The notes under the pieces: generated by a model | The model's database searches: none | The model's input: only the letters and a program-made list of their open reading frames with translations | Told to the model about the DNA's origin: nothing | Shown here: piece after piece, positions 7,931-16,389 of the stretch | Numbering within the stretch: position 1 is the stretch's first letter | Layout of the letters: every line of letters starts with the position of its first letter | NCBI GenBank assembly: GCA_036960175.1 | Contig: JBALWH010000012.1 | Coordinates: 39,543 to 103,542 of the forward strand | Direction of reading: 5' to 3' | DNA: 64,000 bases | Source: Motiliproteus sp036960175 | Lineage (GTDB): Bacteria > Pseudomonadota > Gammaproteobacteria > Pseudomonadales > Balneatricaceae | Position numbers and translations under genes: made by a program

Positions 7931-9607
7931 ATGACCGCTGCAATGCTGCATTCAGCTCGCCACAACAGCCGCTTACTAACGCTTATATTGCTGCTGACCC
8001 TGTCTGTACTGCTAAGCGGCTGCCAGCAACAGATGCTATTACCACAGCCGTTCAGAACCAACTCCCTGGATAACTGGATGTCGCAAGAGCTGACACCCTA
8101 TCTACAACAGCAGATCAGCCAGCACCCGCGCTTCAAGGGCCAGCGCCTGAAGGTGGTTAAGATGAACGGACAACAGCTAGCCACAGATATGGATCAGCTG
8201 ACCGCCACCCTTCGTGATCAAATTAACAGCACACTGGTGAGTCTGCCCGAGAGCAATCTGGTATGGCAGGCCAATGCCGAAGCCAACAGTGCCACGGCGC
8301 TGCAATGTAACCAAACCCAAGCCATCGATTACCTGATCGCTATCGAATCTCAGCTTGATGCCAATCAACAGCTAAGTGTGTCTGTGCGCGCCCTGGATAT
8401 GCACGACCAGATGTGGGTCAACGGTTTTGGAAAAAACTGGCAAGGACGCATAAACAACCAGCAAAAAAAGGCTTTGCAAACCGTCAGTTCCGATCAAACA
8501 TTACGGGGGCAACGGGTACTGCCCTTCGAACCCCATCAAGGCGATGTTATAGCCCGAGAGCTTGCCCACCAGCTCAGCTGCAAGCTGTTAAAACAACAGG
8601 ACGAGCCGGTTCGACTCTATATTCCCAATACTCATCAAGACCCCTTTATCGCCGCCAATTTTAAGTTGCTCGGCCACTACATGGCACAATTCAAGGAAGC
8701 CACTCTTACCCACAAACCCAAGCAGGCGCAGTTACTGATAGACGCTGAATTGCAGCCCATCGATAACGATCTTAATCAGCTCTGGATCAGTGCCAAAGCG
8801 CCCGACGGCAGTACCCAGGCCGGTCTAACCGCCAAGACCTATATTCGACTGGCGCCTTTAGCACAACGGCTCAAAACAACCGCCGACACCCGGCTGGTAA
8901 AAACCAGCGTCCCTAAGAAATCACCGCCCAGCACCACCCTAGAGGTCATACCTGTTGTCGAAAAAAGCAGCAAGAAACCCTTCGTTGGTGCTACCACCCG
9001 CGCCAATACTTCAACGCTATTTACCCGCGTAGTCGTACCTAAACGCCAACAGTTTTGTCGTGGACGCAATCCCTGGAGACAGGGCGAACGCTACCAAGCA
9101 GCAGGCCCGCAACAGCAGGTCGACGATTGTTTTGCGTTAGAGATGGAAGTGCCCAGCGGCTACCAGGCATTTCTAATTCGCGAGGACAGTGACGGCACCC
9201 TGCTGCGCCTGGCACCCGATAGTTGCCGTGGCCTGGTGAGGTTTGTTGATCGTCGTGCAGGTACCGATACGCTGCGTTTCCCACCCAAACACGGTCGCGG
9301 TAAAAGCACCGCCCTACGCACTGGTAACATGCCCTCCACCTTCTATGCGCTGGCAATAAAACCCGGCCACATGGCTCAGCAACTGCGCCAACATATCACC
9401 CGTTTACCCGGACAATGCCTCCAGCAGAAAGGCCGAAGTCTAAGTGGCCCCAAGGCGGCTACCTGGCTGTCTGAGTTACGACGCCTTAGCCGCGCTGATG
9501 ACGACTTTATCTGGCAAGCCCAGGTTATACGTCCAGCGCATAACGATCCTCAACGCCCGACCCACAGGAACCATTACCCAGACACTGGCGAAATGGCGAC
9601 CTACTAA
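7931..9607 (+). CDS. Large outer-membrane-type lipoprotein of the envelope-motor operon
   Basis: A 558-residue lipoprotein. The lipobox LLSGC places the modified Cys at residue 31, followed by Gln, which fits outer-membrane sorting. Two parts are visible: residues 35-310, where conserved-looking strands alternate with helices (LVWQANAEANS, YLIAIESQLDANQQ), and residues 355-510, where GYQAFLIREDSDGTLLRL resembles the DUF4384-type beta domain. A basic, Ser/Thr-rich linker joins them. It starts 2 bases after the ExbD-like gene, so translation is probably coupled. I infer the outer-membrane anchor of the motor. No enzyme motif is seen. Confidence 0.65.
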   Translation: MTAAMLHSARHNSRLLTLILLLTLSVLLSGCQQQMLLPQPFRTNSLDNWMSQELTPYLQQQISQHPRFKGQRLKVVKMNGQQLATDMDQLTATLRDQINSTLVSLPESNLVWQANAEANSATALQCNQTQAIDYLIAIESQLDANQQLSVSVRALDMHDQMWVNGFGKNWQGRINNQQKKALQTVSSDQTLRGQRVLPFEPHQGDVIARELAHQLSCKLLKQQDEPVRLYIPNTHQDPFIAANFKLLGHYMAQFKEATLTHKPKQAQLLIDAELQPIDNDLNQLWISAKAPDGSTQAGLTAKTYIRLAPLAQRLKTTADTRLVKTSVPKKSPPSTTLEVIPVVEKSSKKPFVGATTRANTSTLFTRVVVPKRQQFCRGRNPWRQGERYQAAGPQQQVDDCFALEMEVPSGYQAFLIREDSDGTLLRLAPDSCRGLVRFVDRRAGTDTLRFPPKHGRGKSTALRTGNMPSTFYALAIKPGHMAQQLRQHITRLPGQCLQQKGRSLSGPKAATWLSELRRLSRADDDFIWQAQVIRPAHNDPQRPTHRNHYPDTGEMATY

Positions 9608-9621
9608 CAGGAGCATCCCCT

Positions 9622-10461
9622 ATGTTACGTCTACTTGGATTTCTTAGCGGCTCAGTCATCGTGGGCGCGGCACTTTTTGTACTGGCAGAATCACCGGAAG
9701 TCGTTAAGAAGGCCGCAGAGGGAGATCTAGCCCAGGCTGATATCCGCCAGGCCATTGCGCATTCGAAAGATAAACTACAGCAGCAAATTCAAGAGGCCAT
9801 TAAACCCGCTGCCACCTCTGGAACGGATTCAGGGGCGAAAAGCACGGCTGTAGAAATCCCCCCTACCAACGCCAACCCCGAAACCCTCGCTAAGGTAAAA
9901 AACACTGAATTAGCATTAGCAGCGACGATTGATGAAATTGCCGCTAGCAACGAACGGCTCAACAACGCCCTTGCCGCTGTGACTGACCAACAAAACCAAG
10001 CAACAGCGCAAAGCGTATTCCCAACGGCAACTCTGGCACCCTCTCGGAAAAGCGCCAAACCGATGACCAGTCCCTCTGACGAGGAGAACACGCCCACCTT
10101 AGCCATGCTTGATAAAACCAAGGCTCTGCCGTCGCTAGACACTGATCCGTTGAATTTACAACCGCAGCAACTGAGCCTCCCCGACTCCAGCCAAGACCGC
10201 AGCCAAGTACCTGATGATGGCTCTGCTGTTGATGATAATCAGGCTTGGCATACGGTATGGGATGGATTCAGAAGCGAGTTGTCAGCCAAGGGGTTTTCCC
10301 GGCAACTGAGCAAACAGACAGGCCGGGATCTTAGAATAAAACGCCAAGGCCCCGGGCGTTACCTGGTACAGATGAGCTACCTGAACATGGAAGATTTGGA
10401 AGCAGGCCTCAGTGAGATCGGTGCCAAAACCGGTCTTAAACTGACAGCGAAAACCTTATGA
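9622..10461 (+). CDS. Single-pass membrane protein with SPOR-like C-terminus
   Basis: A 279-residue protein with an N-terminal membrane helix (about 3-22) and no cleavage site, then a long low-complexity, charged and Ala/Gln/Ser-rich stretch (about 25-200). The last 70 residues form a compact domain: GRYLVQMSYLNMEDLEAGLSE has the strand-helix look of a SPOR fold and resembles the end of the next protein. SPOR domains bind septal, denuded peptidoglycan; that is an inference here. It starts after AGGAG and its stop overlaps the next start (ATGA). Confidence 0.6.
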   Translation: MLRLLGFLSGSVIVGAALFVLAESPEVVKKAAEGDLAQADIRQAIAHSKDKLQQQIQEAIKPAATSGTDSGAKSTAVEIPPTNANPETLAKVKNTELALAATIDEIAASNERLNNALAAVTDQQNQATAQSVFPTATLAPSRKSAKPMTSPSDEENTPTLAMLDKTKALPSLDTDPLNLQPQQLSLPDSSQDRSQVPDDGSAVDDNQAWHTVWDGFRSELSAKGFSRQLSKQTGRDLRIKRQGPGRYLVQMSYLNMEDLEAGLSEIGAKTGLKLTAKTL

Positions 10462-11342
10462 TTAGCGCCTGTACATGGCACCAACCGTTTAGTCCAAGGC
10501 TCTGCGTTCTGGTCGCCGCACTGGCTTTGTGCCTGTCTGCACCCGCAATGGCAAAACTACAAAGCATTGGCAGTCTGGACAGTGACTGGACGCTGGCATT
10601 GCAGAACAGTCCAACGCCACGTTCGGGTATCAGCTTTCCCTACAGCCACTGCTTCAGCAAGGCATCCACGGATTACGGTATTCCCAAAGCATTGCTACTG
10701 GCGGTGGCCAGGGGCGAAAGCGATTTTAATCCCCGAGCCGTATCTCACGCCAACGCCGTGGGTCTGATGCAGATACTATGGCCGGGAACGGCCAAACATC
10801 TAGGGATCTGGAAGAAATCTAAACTGTACGACCCCTGTACCAATATCGATGCAGGCAGCCGCTATCTGAAAGAGCTGTTAAAACGCTACCAAGGAGAAGT
10901 TCACCTGGCTTTAGCGGCCTATAACTATGGTCCGGGGCGTATCAAGGTCGATGCGAAATCGATCCCGGAGGGCGCTGCCTGGTATAGTCGCTATATCCTC
11001 AGACATTATGAATATGTCACCAAGGGCAAAAACAACAGGCCCAAATTGCAACCATTCCGAGCCACACCACGACAATCACCAACGACTATCGCTAGAGCTA
11101 GCGCCCCAATTCCCTATAGTAGCGTTGGCAAACTAGAGCTGATCCGCTTTGACCGCCCCTACCGGGCACAGGCCTATATCAAGATGGTAAAAATCCGCTC
11201 ACCGCAGCTGCAGCTCGACTGGTTTCGACTGCCAGATTATCGCTACAAGGTGGTGGCCTCTTATCAGGATGCGAAGCAACGCAAAGAATTGGAAAAAGTG
11301 TTCCAGGAGCTAGGGATTTTTGTCTCGAATAAAGGCTACTAA
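10458..11342 (+). CDS. Lytic transglycosylase (SLT, GH23 type) with SPOR-like tail
   Basis: A 294-residue periplasmic enzyme that cleaves peptidoglycan glycan strands to give 1,6-anhydro-muropeptides. The signal peptide ends near APAMA at residue 32. The SLT domain runs from about 60 to 185: ARGESDFNP holds the catalytic Glu87, AVGLMQI and AAYNYGPG (154-160) are the family's other motifs. Residues 225-294 (RYKVVASYQDAKQRKEL) resemble the tail of the preceding protein and a SPOR domain. It is the last gene of the operon and overlaps its neighbour by 4 bases. Its place in the operon suggests that the motor acts on, or through, the cell wall. Confidence 0.85.
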   Translation: MISACTWHQPFSPRLCVLVAALALCLSAPAMAKLQSIGSLDSDWTLALQNSPTPRSGISFPYSHCFSKASTDYGIPKALLLAVARGESDFNPRAVSHANAVGLMQILWPGTAKHLGIWKKSKLYDPCTNIDAGSRYLKELLKRYQGEVHLALAAYNYGPGRIKVDAKSIPEGAAWYSRYILRHYEYVTKGKNNRPKLQPFRATPRQSPTTIARASAPIPYSSVGKLELIRFDRPYRAQAYIKMVKIRSPQLQLDWFRLPDYRYKVVASYQDAKQRKELEKVFQELGIFVSNKGY

Positions 11343-11473
11343 GGTGATCGCTCAGGCAGCGACTGCAATTCCGTTTTCACCCTGATTCTTAACATCATAA
11401 AGGGGCCAGCAAAAAGGATTATTTTTTTGACCGTCACCCTTTCTATAGGCTGTGTCTGTAACGCTAAATTTCA

Positions 11474-11491
11474 TCTTAATCTATTCTTAAC
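11474..11491 (+). promoter_or_regulatory. Pho-box-like direct repeat upstream of phoB
   Basis: TCTTAAT and TCTTAAC are separated by 4 bases, giving the 11-base period of PhoB half-sites. The site is 50 bases before the phoB start. The half-sites differ from the enteric CTGTCAT, but the same form recurs twice upstream of pstS. Confidence 0.45.
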
Positions 11492-11541
11492 AAAGGCATG
11501 GTAGGCTTGTCTTTTCCAATGAGTAGCAACACGCAAATCCT

Positions 11542-12237
11542 ATGTCCCACAAGAAAATAGTTGTTGTTGAAGATGAACCCGATATTCTTGAGGTGTTGAG
11601 CTACAACCTAAAGCGAGAAGGCTTTGAGGTGACGACGTCTCTCGACGGAGCCAAGGGCCTTGATCTGATTCAACAAAAAATGCCCGACTTAGTTCTTTTA
11701 GATCTTATGCTTCCTGGTATGGATGGGTTAGACATCTGTCGTCACCTTAAAAGCAACAGTCGCACTCAGCATATCCCCATTATTATGGTCACCGCTAAAG
11801 GTGAAGAAAGCGATGTGGTACTGGGCCTTGGTATTGGGGCTGACGACTATGTAGCCAAACCTTTCAGCCCCAAAGAGTTGGTTTCCAGGATAAAAGCGGT
11901 ATTACGGCGCGCTGCTACTAGTGAACCGCTGACACAGAAAGAATATATTGTTGTTGACGGATTGGTGATCGATGCCAGCAAGTATAAAGTCTTATTAAGT
12001 GATAACGAAATTAAGCTTACCGCCACCGAATTTCGACTTTTACACTATCTAGCCAGCCACCCCGGCCGAGTATTTTCTCGCGAACAACTGTTAAATCATA
12101 CGTTTGGAAACGATGCGGTGGTGGTAGACCGAAATGTTGATGTGCATATTCGGGCCATTCGCAAAAAAATCGGTGACGACCAATATTTTGTCGAGACCAT
12201 ACGCGGTGTTGGTTATCGCTTTAAAGACTTGAATTGA
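11542..12237 (+). CDS. phoB: Phosphate regulon response regulator PhoB
   Basis: A 231-residue OmpR/PhoB-type response regulator. The receiver domain (1-120) has the acidic pair near residues 10-11, the phosphorylated Asp54 (LVLLDLMLPGMDG) and the MVTAKGE lysine. The C-terminal winged helix (about 135-229) ends with the typical RGVGYRF. Phosphorylated PhoB binds Pho boxes and turns on phosphate uptake genes. phoR follows, and pstSCAB comes next. A PhoB-type repeat upstream suggests autoregulation. Confidence 0.95.
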   Translation: MSHKKIVVVEDEPDILEVLSYNLKREGFEVTTSLDGAKGLDLIQQKMPDLVLLDLMLPGMDGLDICRHLKSNSRTQHIPIIMVTAKGEESDVVLGLGIGADDYVAKPFSPKELVSRIKAVLRRAATSEPLTQKEYIVVDGLVIDASKYKVLLSDNEIKLTATEFRLLHYLASHPGRVFSREQLLNHTFGNDAVVVDRNVDVHIRAIRKKIGDDQYFVETIRGVGYRFKDLN

Positions 12238-12307
12238 GTTTTGGCTGTCAGTGTTCGACGGCAATGTAGGTGGTTTAGCTCGATAATAAGGAATATCTAA
12301 CAGTATT

Positions 12308-14119
12308 ATGCTTCGCTCTCAGTTTTTCTGGCGGCTCTTTGCAGGCTATGCCGCAATTATTCTTATCTCCATGCTTATCGTGGGCGTCTTGGTAAGCCGC
12401 CAAGTCACTGAGAATGGTATGAAGGAAATCCATCATTTTCTGGCAGTACGCTCAGAGCTTTTGGCAGAAATCGCTAAACATTCACTACGGGAGCCTTCAG
12501 CCCAACCAGGTAAAGAATCACTGCAAGACCCACGCAGTAGTTCGCTGCAACAAACGATAGTCCAGCTTGGTAAAAATACTCAAAGCCGCCTAACCGTAAT
12601 CGCTAGCGATGGTACTGTGGTTGCCGACTCGCGGGAGTTGCCACAGAACATGGATAATCATGGCCAGCGACCAGAGATCATTGATGCGAGAGTGAATGAT
12701 TCCGCCACCACTTCACGTTTTAGCCAGACCTTAAAGCAGCAGATGATTTATCGGGCATTGAAAGTCACCGAGAACCAGCAAGCCATTGGTTTTGTTCGTG
12801 TTTCACTGCCTATGAGTATCATCGATAACCAATTGACGCAACTGCACCTGATTGTTTTGTTTGGTGCCGGTGTTGCCGCTGTCGCAGCACTGATGCTGGG
12901 GTTCTACTTTGCCAAACGATTTTCCGATCCGCTCACTAAGATGACAGAGATCGCGGAGGCGATCTCTCAGGGCGATTACAATCGACGTATCACTGTTCAG
13001 CAGCGCGATGAGATAGGCAAGTTGGCCGAAGCGTTTAACCGCATGGCCAGGAGTTCTGCACAACGAATGGCCGAGATTACTACCGACCGCAACCGATTGG
13101 CCAAGATATTCGCCGGTATGGTAGAAGGCGTGATTGGTGTCGATCCGCAACAGAAGATCATCCATATAAACCAGGCCGCAGCCAATCTGCTCAAACTATC
13201 GATGACAACCTGTATCAATAAGCCGATTTGGGAAGAGGTGCGAGTTCCAGAAATAAACAATGCGTTGGAACAAGTCATCGAAAGTCGAGATTTCGTTAAA
13301 ACACAAATGCGACACTCATCTGAAGCGGATGACTTGGTTGTTGATATTTATGCTGCAGTACTTTTAGATGACGATAGTGAGTCAATAGGTGCGGTGATTG
13401 TACTGCATGATATCTCTGAGCTGGATCATCTGGCGCGTATAAGGCGCGATTTTGTTGCCAATGCGTCTCATGAATTAAAGACACCGATCACGGCAATTCG
13501 AGGCCTGACAGAAACCATACTTGACGATGCAGGCATGGAGTTGGAGACTCGGCACCGATTTACCGAAAAGATTCACGCCCAAAGCCTTCGTCTGTCCTCG
13601 CTTGTTACTGACCTGATGACCATTTCTAGACTGGAATCTGATCAGAATGAACCGCATTTTCAGTCCGTTGATCTTTCGGCCGTCGCCAGGCGGTCAGTCT
13701 CTGCCACCAAGGCTGTTTGCCAGGAAAAGCAACTGACGCTAAAGCTGGAGTTACCCAACGGTAAAATTATGATTGATGGTGACATGCAAGCAATTAGTCA
13801 GCTGATCGACAATCTGGTGGATAACGCCATTAAATACACGCCCTGCGGTGGTGTTATTTGTGTATGTCTATCGAAAGATCAAGGGAACGCCCAGCTAACG
13901 GTTAAAGATACCGGTGTCGGTATCAGCCCCCAATATCAACAGCGAATTTTTGAGCGCTTCTATCGTGTAGATAAAGCGCGTTCACGAGAACTGGGCGGCA
14001 CCGGCCTGGGGTTATCGATCGTCAAAAATATTGCAGAACAACATGGAGGCTCTGTTTCTCTCGATAGCCAACCGGGCAGAGGCTCAACCTTTAGGGTCCT
14101 GTTCCCTCTTTCTGGCTAA
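12308..14119 (+). CDS. phoR: Phosphate regulon sensor histidine kinase PhoR
   Basis: A 603-residue membrane sensor kinase. Membrane helix 1 is at about 10-30; a periplasmic loop of about 140 residues follows; helix 2 is at 178-200, then HAMP (200-250), PAS (265-375) and HisKA with the phosphorylated His388 in NASHELKTP. The ATPase domain has NLVDNAIKYTP, DTGVGI and GGTGLGLSIV. The large periplasmic loop is longer than in E. coli PhoR, which has almost none, and fits the Pseudomonas/Bacillus-like form. It lies 70 bases after phoB. Confidence 0.93.
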   Translation: MLRSQFFWRLFAGYAAIILISMLIVGVLVSRQVTENGMKEIHHFLAVRSELLAEIAKHSLREPSAQPGKESLQDPRSSSLQQTIVQLGKNTQSRLTVIASDGTVVADSRELPQNMDNHGQRPEIIDARVNDSATTSRFSQTLKQQMIYRALKVTENQQAIGFVRVSLPMSIIDNQLTQLHLIVLFGAGVAAVAALMLGFYFAKRFSDPLTKMTEIAEAISQGDYNRRITVQQRDEIGKLAEAFNRMARSSAQRMAEITTDRNRLAKIFAGMVEGVIGVDPQQKIIHINQAAANLLKLSMTTCINKPIWEEVRVPEINNALEQVIESRDFVKTQMRHSSEADDLVVDIYAAVLLDDDSESIGAVIVLHDISELDHLARIRRDFVANASHELKTPITAIRGLTETILDDAGMELETRHRFTEKIHAQSLRLSSLVTDLMTISRLESDQNEPHFQSVDLSAVARRSVSATKAVCQEKQLTLKLELPNGKIMIDGDMQAISQLIDNLVDNAIKYTPCGGVICVCLSKDQGNAQLTVKDTGVGISPQYQQRIFERFYRVDKARSRELGGTGLGLSIVKNIAEQHGGSVSLDSQPGRGSTFRVLFPLSG

Positions 14120-14170
14120 AACAGCTACCCCGCTTTGTCATTTCTGAATTTTTACCGTCTCTTCTCTTTT

Positions 14171-14188
14171 TCTTAATCCTCTCTTTAC
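14171..14188 (+). promoter_or_regulatory. Pho-box-like direct repeat (distal, pstS)
   Basis: TCTTAAT and TCTTTAC are 11 bases apart, as in PhoB sites. It lies just after phoR. Confidence 0.4.
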
Positions 14189-14377
14189 AACAGCAGAGGA
14201 CAATCCCTCACGCCTAAAGCTCATCTGAGCTGTAGTGATCAGCTGGCCGCAGACAATACACAGGGGCTACTCAGAGGCTCTCTATCGGCAAACGCCATTA
14301 CCGGCGATCTGTAGTCAACTAATCCAGGCACCGAATGGTCTTGCTGGGGACATCTTAAAAAACTGCCCTTTATCCAA

Positions 14378-14395
14378 TCTTTATTTTTTCTTAAC
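14378..14395 (+). promoter_or_regulatory. Pho-box-like direct repeat (proximal, pstS)
   Basis: TCTTTAT and TCTTAAC are 11 bases apart, 160 bases before the pstS start. The repeat form matches the site upstream of phoB. Confidence 0.45.
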
Positions 14396-14555
14396 AATCA
14401 GGAAGGACAATAGACGTATGAATAGATTTCAAACAGTGAGGCCAACACCGAACAATTTCTGACGGCACAACCCCGCATTCTCGTCACCGTAGGCGTATCG
14501 GGCACCGCGGCAATTCAGTGCGCGGTATGGCTCCATCAACAAGAGATGACAGATC

Positions 14556-15371
14556 ATGAAAAAACTATTTGCAGGCGCAGTGGCGCTAGTATCCCTGACT
14601 GTAACCAGTACCGTGATGGCGAATGAAACCATTACAGTGACTGGCTCCAACTCAATGTCCAGCCTGATGGAAGTACTGGCTGAAACCTACACCGTCAAGA
14701 CGGGTAACTTTGTTGAAGTGCAGGGCCCAGGCTCCTCAGCCGGTATTCGTGCGGCAAATGAGGGCGTGTCCATGCTCGGTATGGCCTCTCGCATCGTGCA
14801 AGACGATGAGATTAAAGAGAACGTCCACACCGTAGCGATGGCACGAGATGCCATCGCAGTGGCCGTAAACCCCGCTAATGGCGTCAGCAACCTCTCTGTA
14901 GAGCAGGTTGCTGACATCTATCGCGGTGAGATCACTAACTGGGCTGACGTAGGGGGTGCCAAGTCGCCCATAGTCGTGATTACTCGTGATTCAGCCTCCG
15001 GTACCCGTGCCGGCTTTGAGAGTACCTTGGGCCTAACCCGCAAGATTAACGGCATCAAGGTGTCTGCTATCTATCCTCGGGCGCAGGTAGCCAACGGTAA
15101 TGGCATGGTAAAAACCACCGTTGCCCACAATGTGTATGCCATTGGTTATATCTCACTGGGCACCGTAGATGAGTCGGTACAGGCCCTGTCCATCAATGAT
15201 GTTGCTCCCAGTGTGGCAACCATTCAGACTGGTGAATACCCCATTGCTCGTCCCTTTACCCTGCTGTATCGCGATGATGCCCCGGCGGCCGCAATGGCAT
15301 ACATGAACTGGATCCTCTCAGATGAAGGTCAGGCCATTGTGGCGCGCAAAGGCTATGTTCCGGTTAAGTAA
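14556..15371 (+). CDS. pstS: Phosphate ABC transporter substrate-binding protein PstS
   Basis: A 271-residue periplasmic protein with a signal peptide ending near VMANET. It catches phosphate for the PstCAB transporter. The binding-site phrases are present: TGSNSMSSLM near the N-terminus, GPGSSAGIRA, and TRDSASGTRAGFE, which supply Ser, Arg and Asp contacts. It belongs to the shorter PstS branch (about 270 residues, versus 346 in E. coli). A stem-loop lies between it and pstC and may allow excess production. Confidence 0.93.
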   Translation: MKKLFAGAVALVSLTVTSTVMANETITVTGSNSMSSLMEVLAETYTVKTGNFVEVQGPGSSAGIRAANEGVSMLGMASRIVQDDEIKENVHTVAMARDAIAVAVNPANGVSNLSVEQVADIYRGEITNWADVGGAKSPIVVITRDSASGTRAGFESTLGLTRKINGIKVSAIYPRAQVANGNGMVKTTVAHNVYAIGYISLGTVDESVQALSINDVAPSVATIQTGEYPIARPFTLLYRDDAPAAAMAYMNWILSDEGQAIVARKGYVPVK

Positions 15372-15417
15372 CACCTGCATAATTAACATTAAATAAGATC
15401 CCTCAATGGAATTAACC

Positions 15418-15443
15418 ACCGCACTCCGATAGGGTGCGGTTTG
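15418..15443 (+). terminator. Stem-loop between pstS and pstC
   Basis: ACCGCAC and GTGCGGT form a 7-bp stem with a 9-base loop, followed by only three U residues. It is probably a weak terminator or an RNA stabiliser for the pstS message rather than a full stop. Confidence 0.5.
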
Positions 15444-15447
15444 GTGT

Positions 15448-16380
15448 ATGTTTATGACAAATGTTCCGCAAGCTTTTAAGCGTACTTCTGGCAGCAGCTT
15501 ATCCCGCCAAGGGGGTATTGTTTCCCGCCGCCGTGAGCTAACCGAGATCCTGTTCCAGGGTCTGTTCATGTTAAGTGCGTTTATTGGCGTCTTGTCTCTG
15601 GGCTTGATTGGCTTCTTTGTGTTTAAAGAAGCGGCCCCCGCGATAGAGTTTTCTGGTATTGGTGGTTTGGTTGCCGGTACTGATTGGTTGCCTCCGGCGC
15701 TCTACGGCATTCTGCCTATGATCGTAGCGTCCCTCTTGTCCACATCCCTTGCCGTGATTACCGGTGTGCCGGTGGGCATTATGGCGGCGATTTTTCTGGC
15801 CGAAGTTGCCCCGCCTCTGGTGGTAAAGATTATGCGTCCCGCCGTGGAGCTACTGGCGGGCATCCCTTCGGTGGTGTACGGCTTCTTTGGCTTGGTGGTG
15901 ATTGTGCCGCTCATCGAGCAGGTGTTCGGTGTGCCTTCCGGCTCCACCATTTTGGCTGCCAGTATTGTGCTGGCCATCATGATTTTACCGACCGTGATTA
16001 CGGTGTCTGAAACCTCTTTGCGCGCTGTGCCTAACCAGTATAAAGAAGGCTCGCTGGCACTGGGGGCATCTAAGGTATACACCACTTTCTTTGTACAGTT
16101 GCCTGCGGCTCGCTCGGGTATTTTAACCGGCGTGATCCTCGGCATCGCGCGCGCCGTGGGCGAAACAATGGCCATTATTATGGTGATGGGTAACGCCCCC
16201 GCCATGCCTGAAGGGGTGCTGGATTCGGCTCGCTCCATGACCGCCAATATTGCTCTGGAAATGTCATACGCCACCGGCATTCACTCCAGCGCACTCTATG
16301 CCACCGGCGTGGTGCTGTTGGTGTTTATCATGCTGCTTAACGCAACGCTTATGTACCTTAATCGCCAGACAAGTAAGTAA
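15448..16380 (+). CDS. pstC: Phosphate ABC transporter permease PstC
   Basis: A 310-residue inner-membrane permease with six predicted helices. The cytoplasmic coupling loop reads ALGASKVYTTFFVQLPAARSGILTG, the EAA motif that contacts PstB. LLAGIPSVVYGFFGL is typical of PstC/PstA. It pairs with PstA to form the phosphate channel. A start at 15448 or the ATG at 15454 is possible. Confidence 0.93.
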   Translation: MFMTNVPQAFKRTSGSSLSRQGGIVSRRRELTEILFQGLFMLSAFIGVLSLGLIGFFVFKEAAPAIEFSGIGGLVAGTDWLPPALYGILPMIVASLLSTSLAVITGVPVGIMAAIFLAEVAPPLVVKIMRPAVELLAGIPSVVYGFFGLVVIVPLIEQVFGVPSGSTILAASIVLAIMILPTVITVSETSLRAVPNQYKEGSLALGASKVYTTFFVQLPAARSGILTGVILGIARAVGETMAIIMVMGNAPAMPEGVLDSARSMTANIALEMSYATGIHSSALYATGVVLLVFIMLLNATLMYLNRQTSK

Positions 16381-16389
16381 GGGGGCAAT

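Larger units (their letters stand above)
14120..14555 (+). other. 436-base gap between phoR and pstS
   Basis: No gene was recognised; short reading frames here lack ribosome sites. It contains two Pho-box-like repeats (14171-14188 and 14378-14395), so promoters for pstS are expected here. TTGTCAT near 14136 is another possible half-site. Confidence 0.6.

Noticed and set aside
15702..16280. 192-codon frame on the minus strand
   Set aside because: It is antisense to pstC and merely mirrors its hydrophobic codons.
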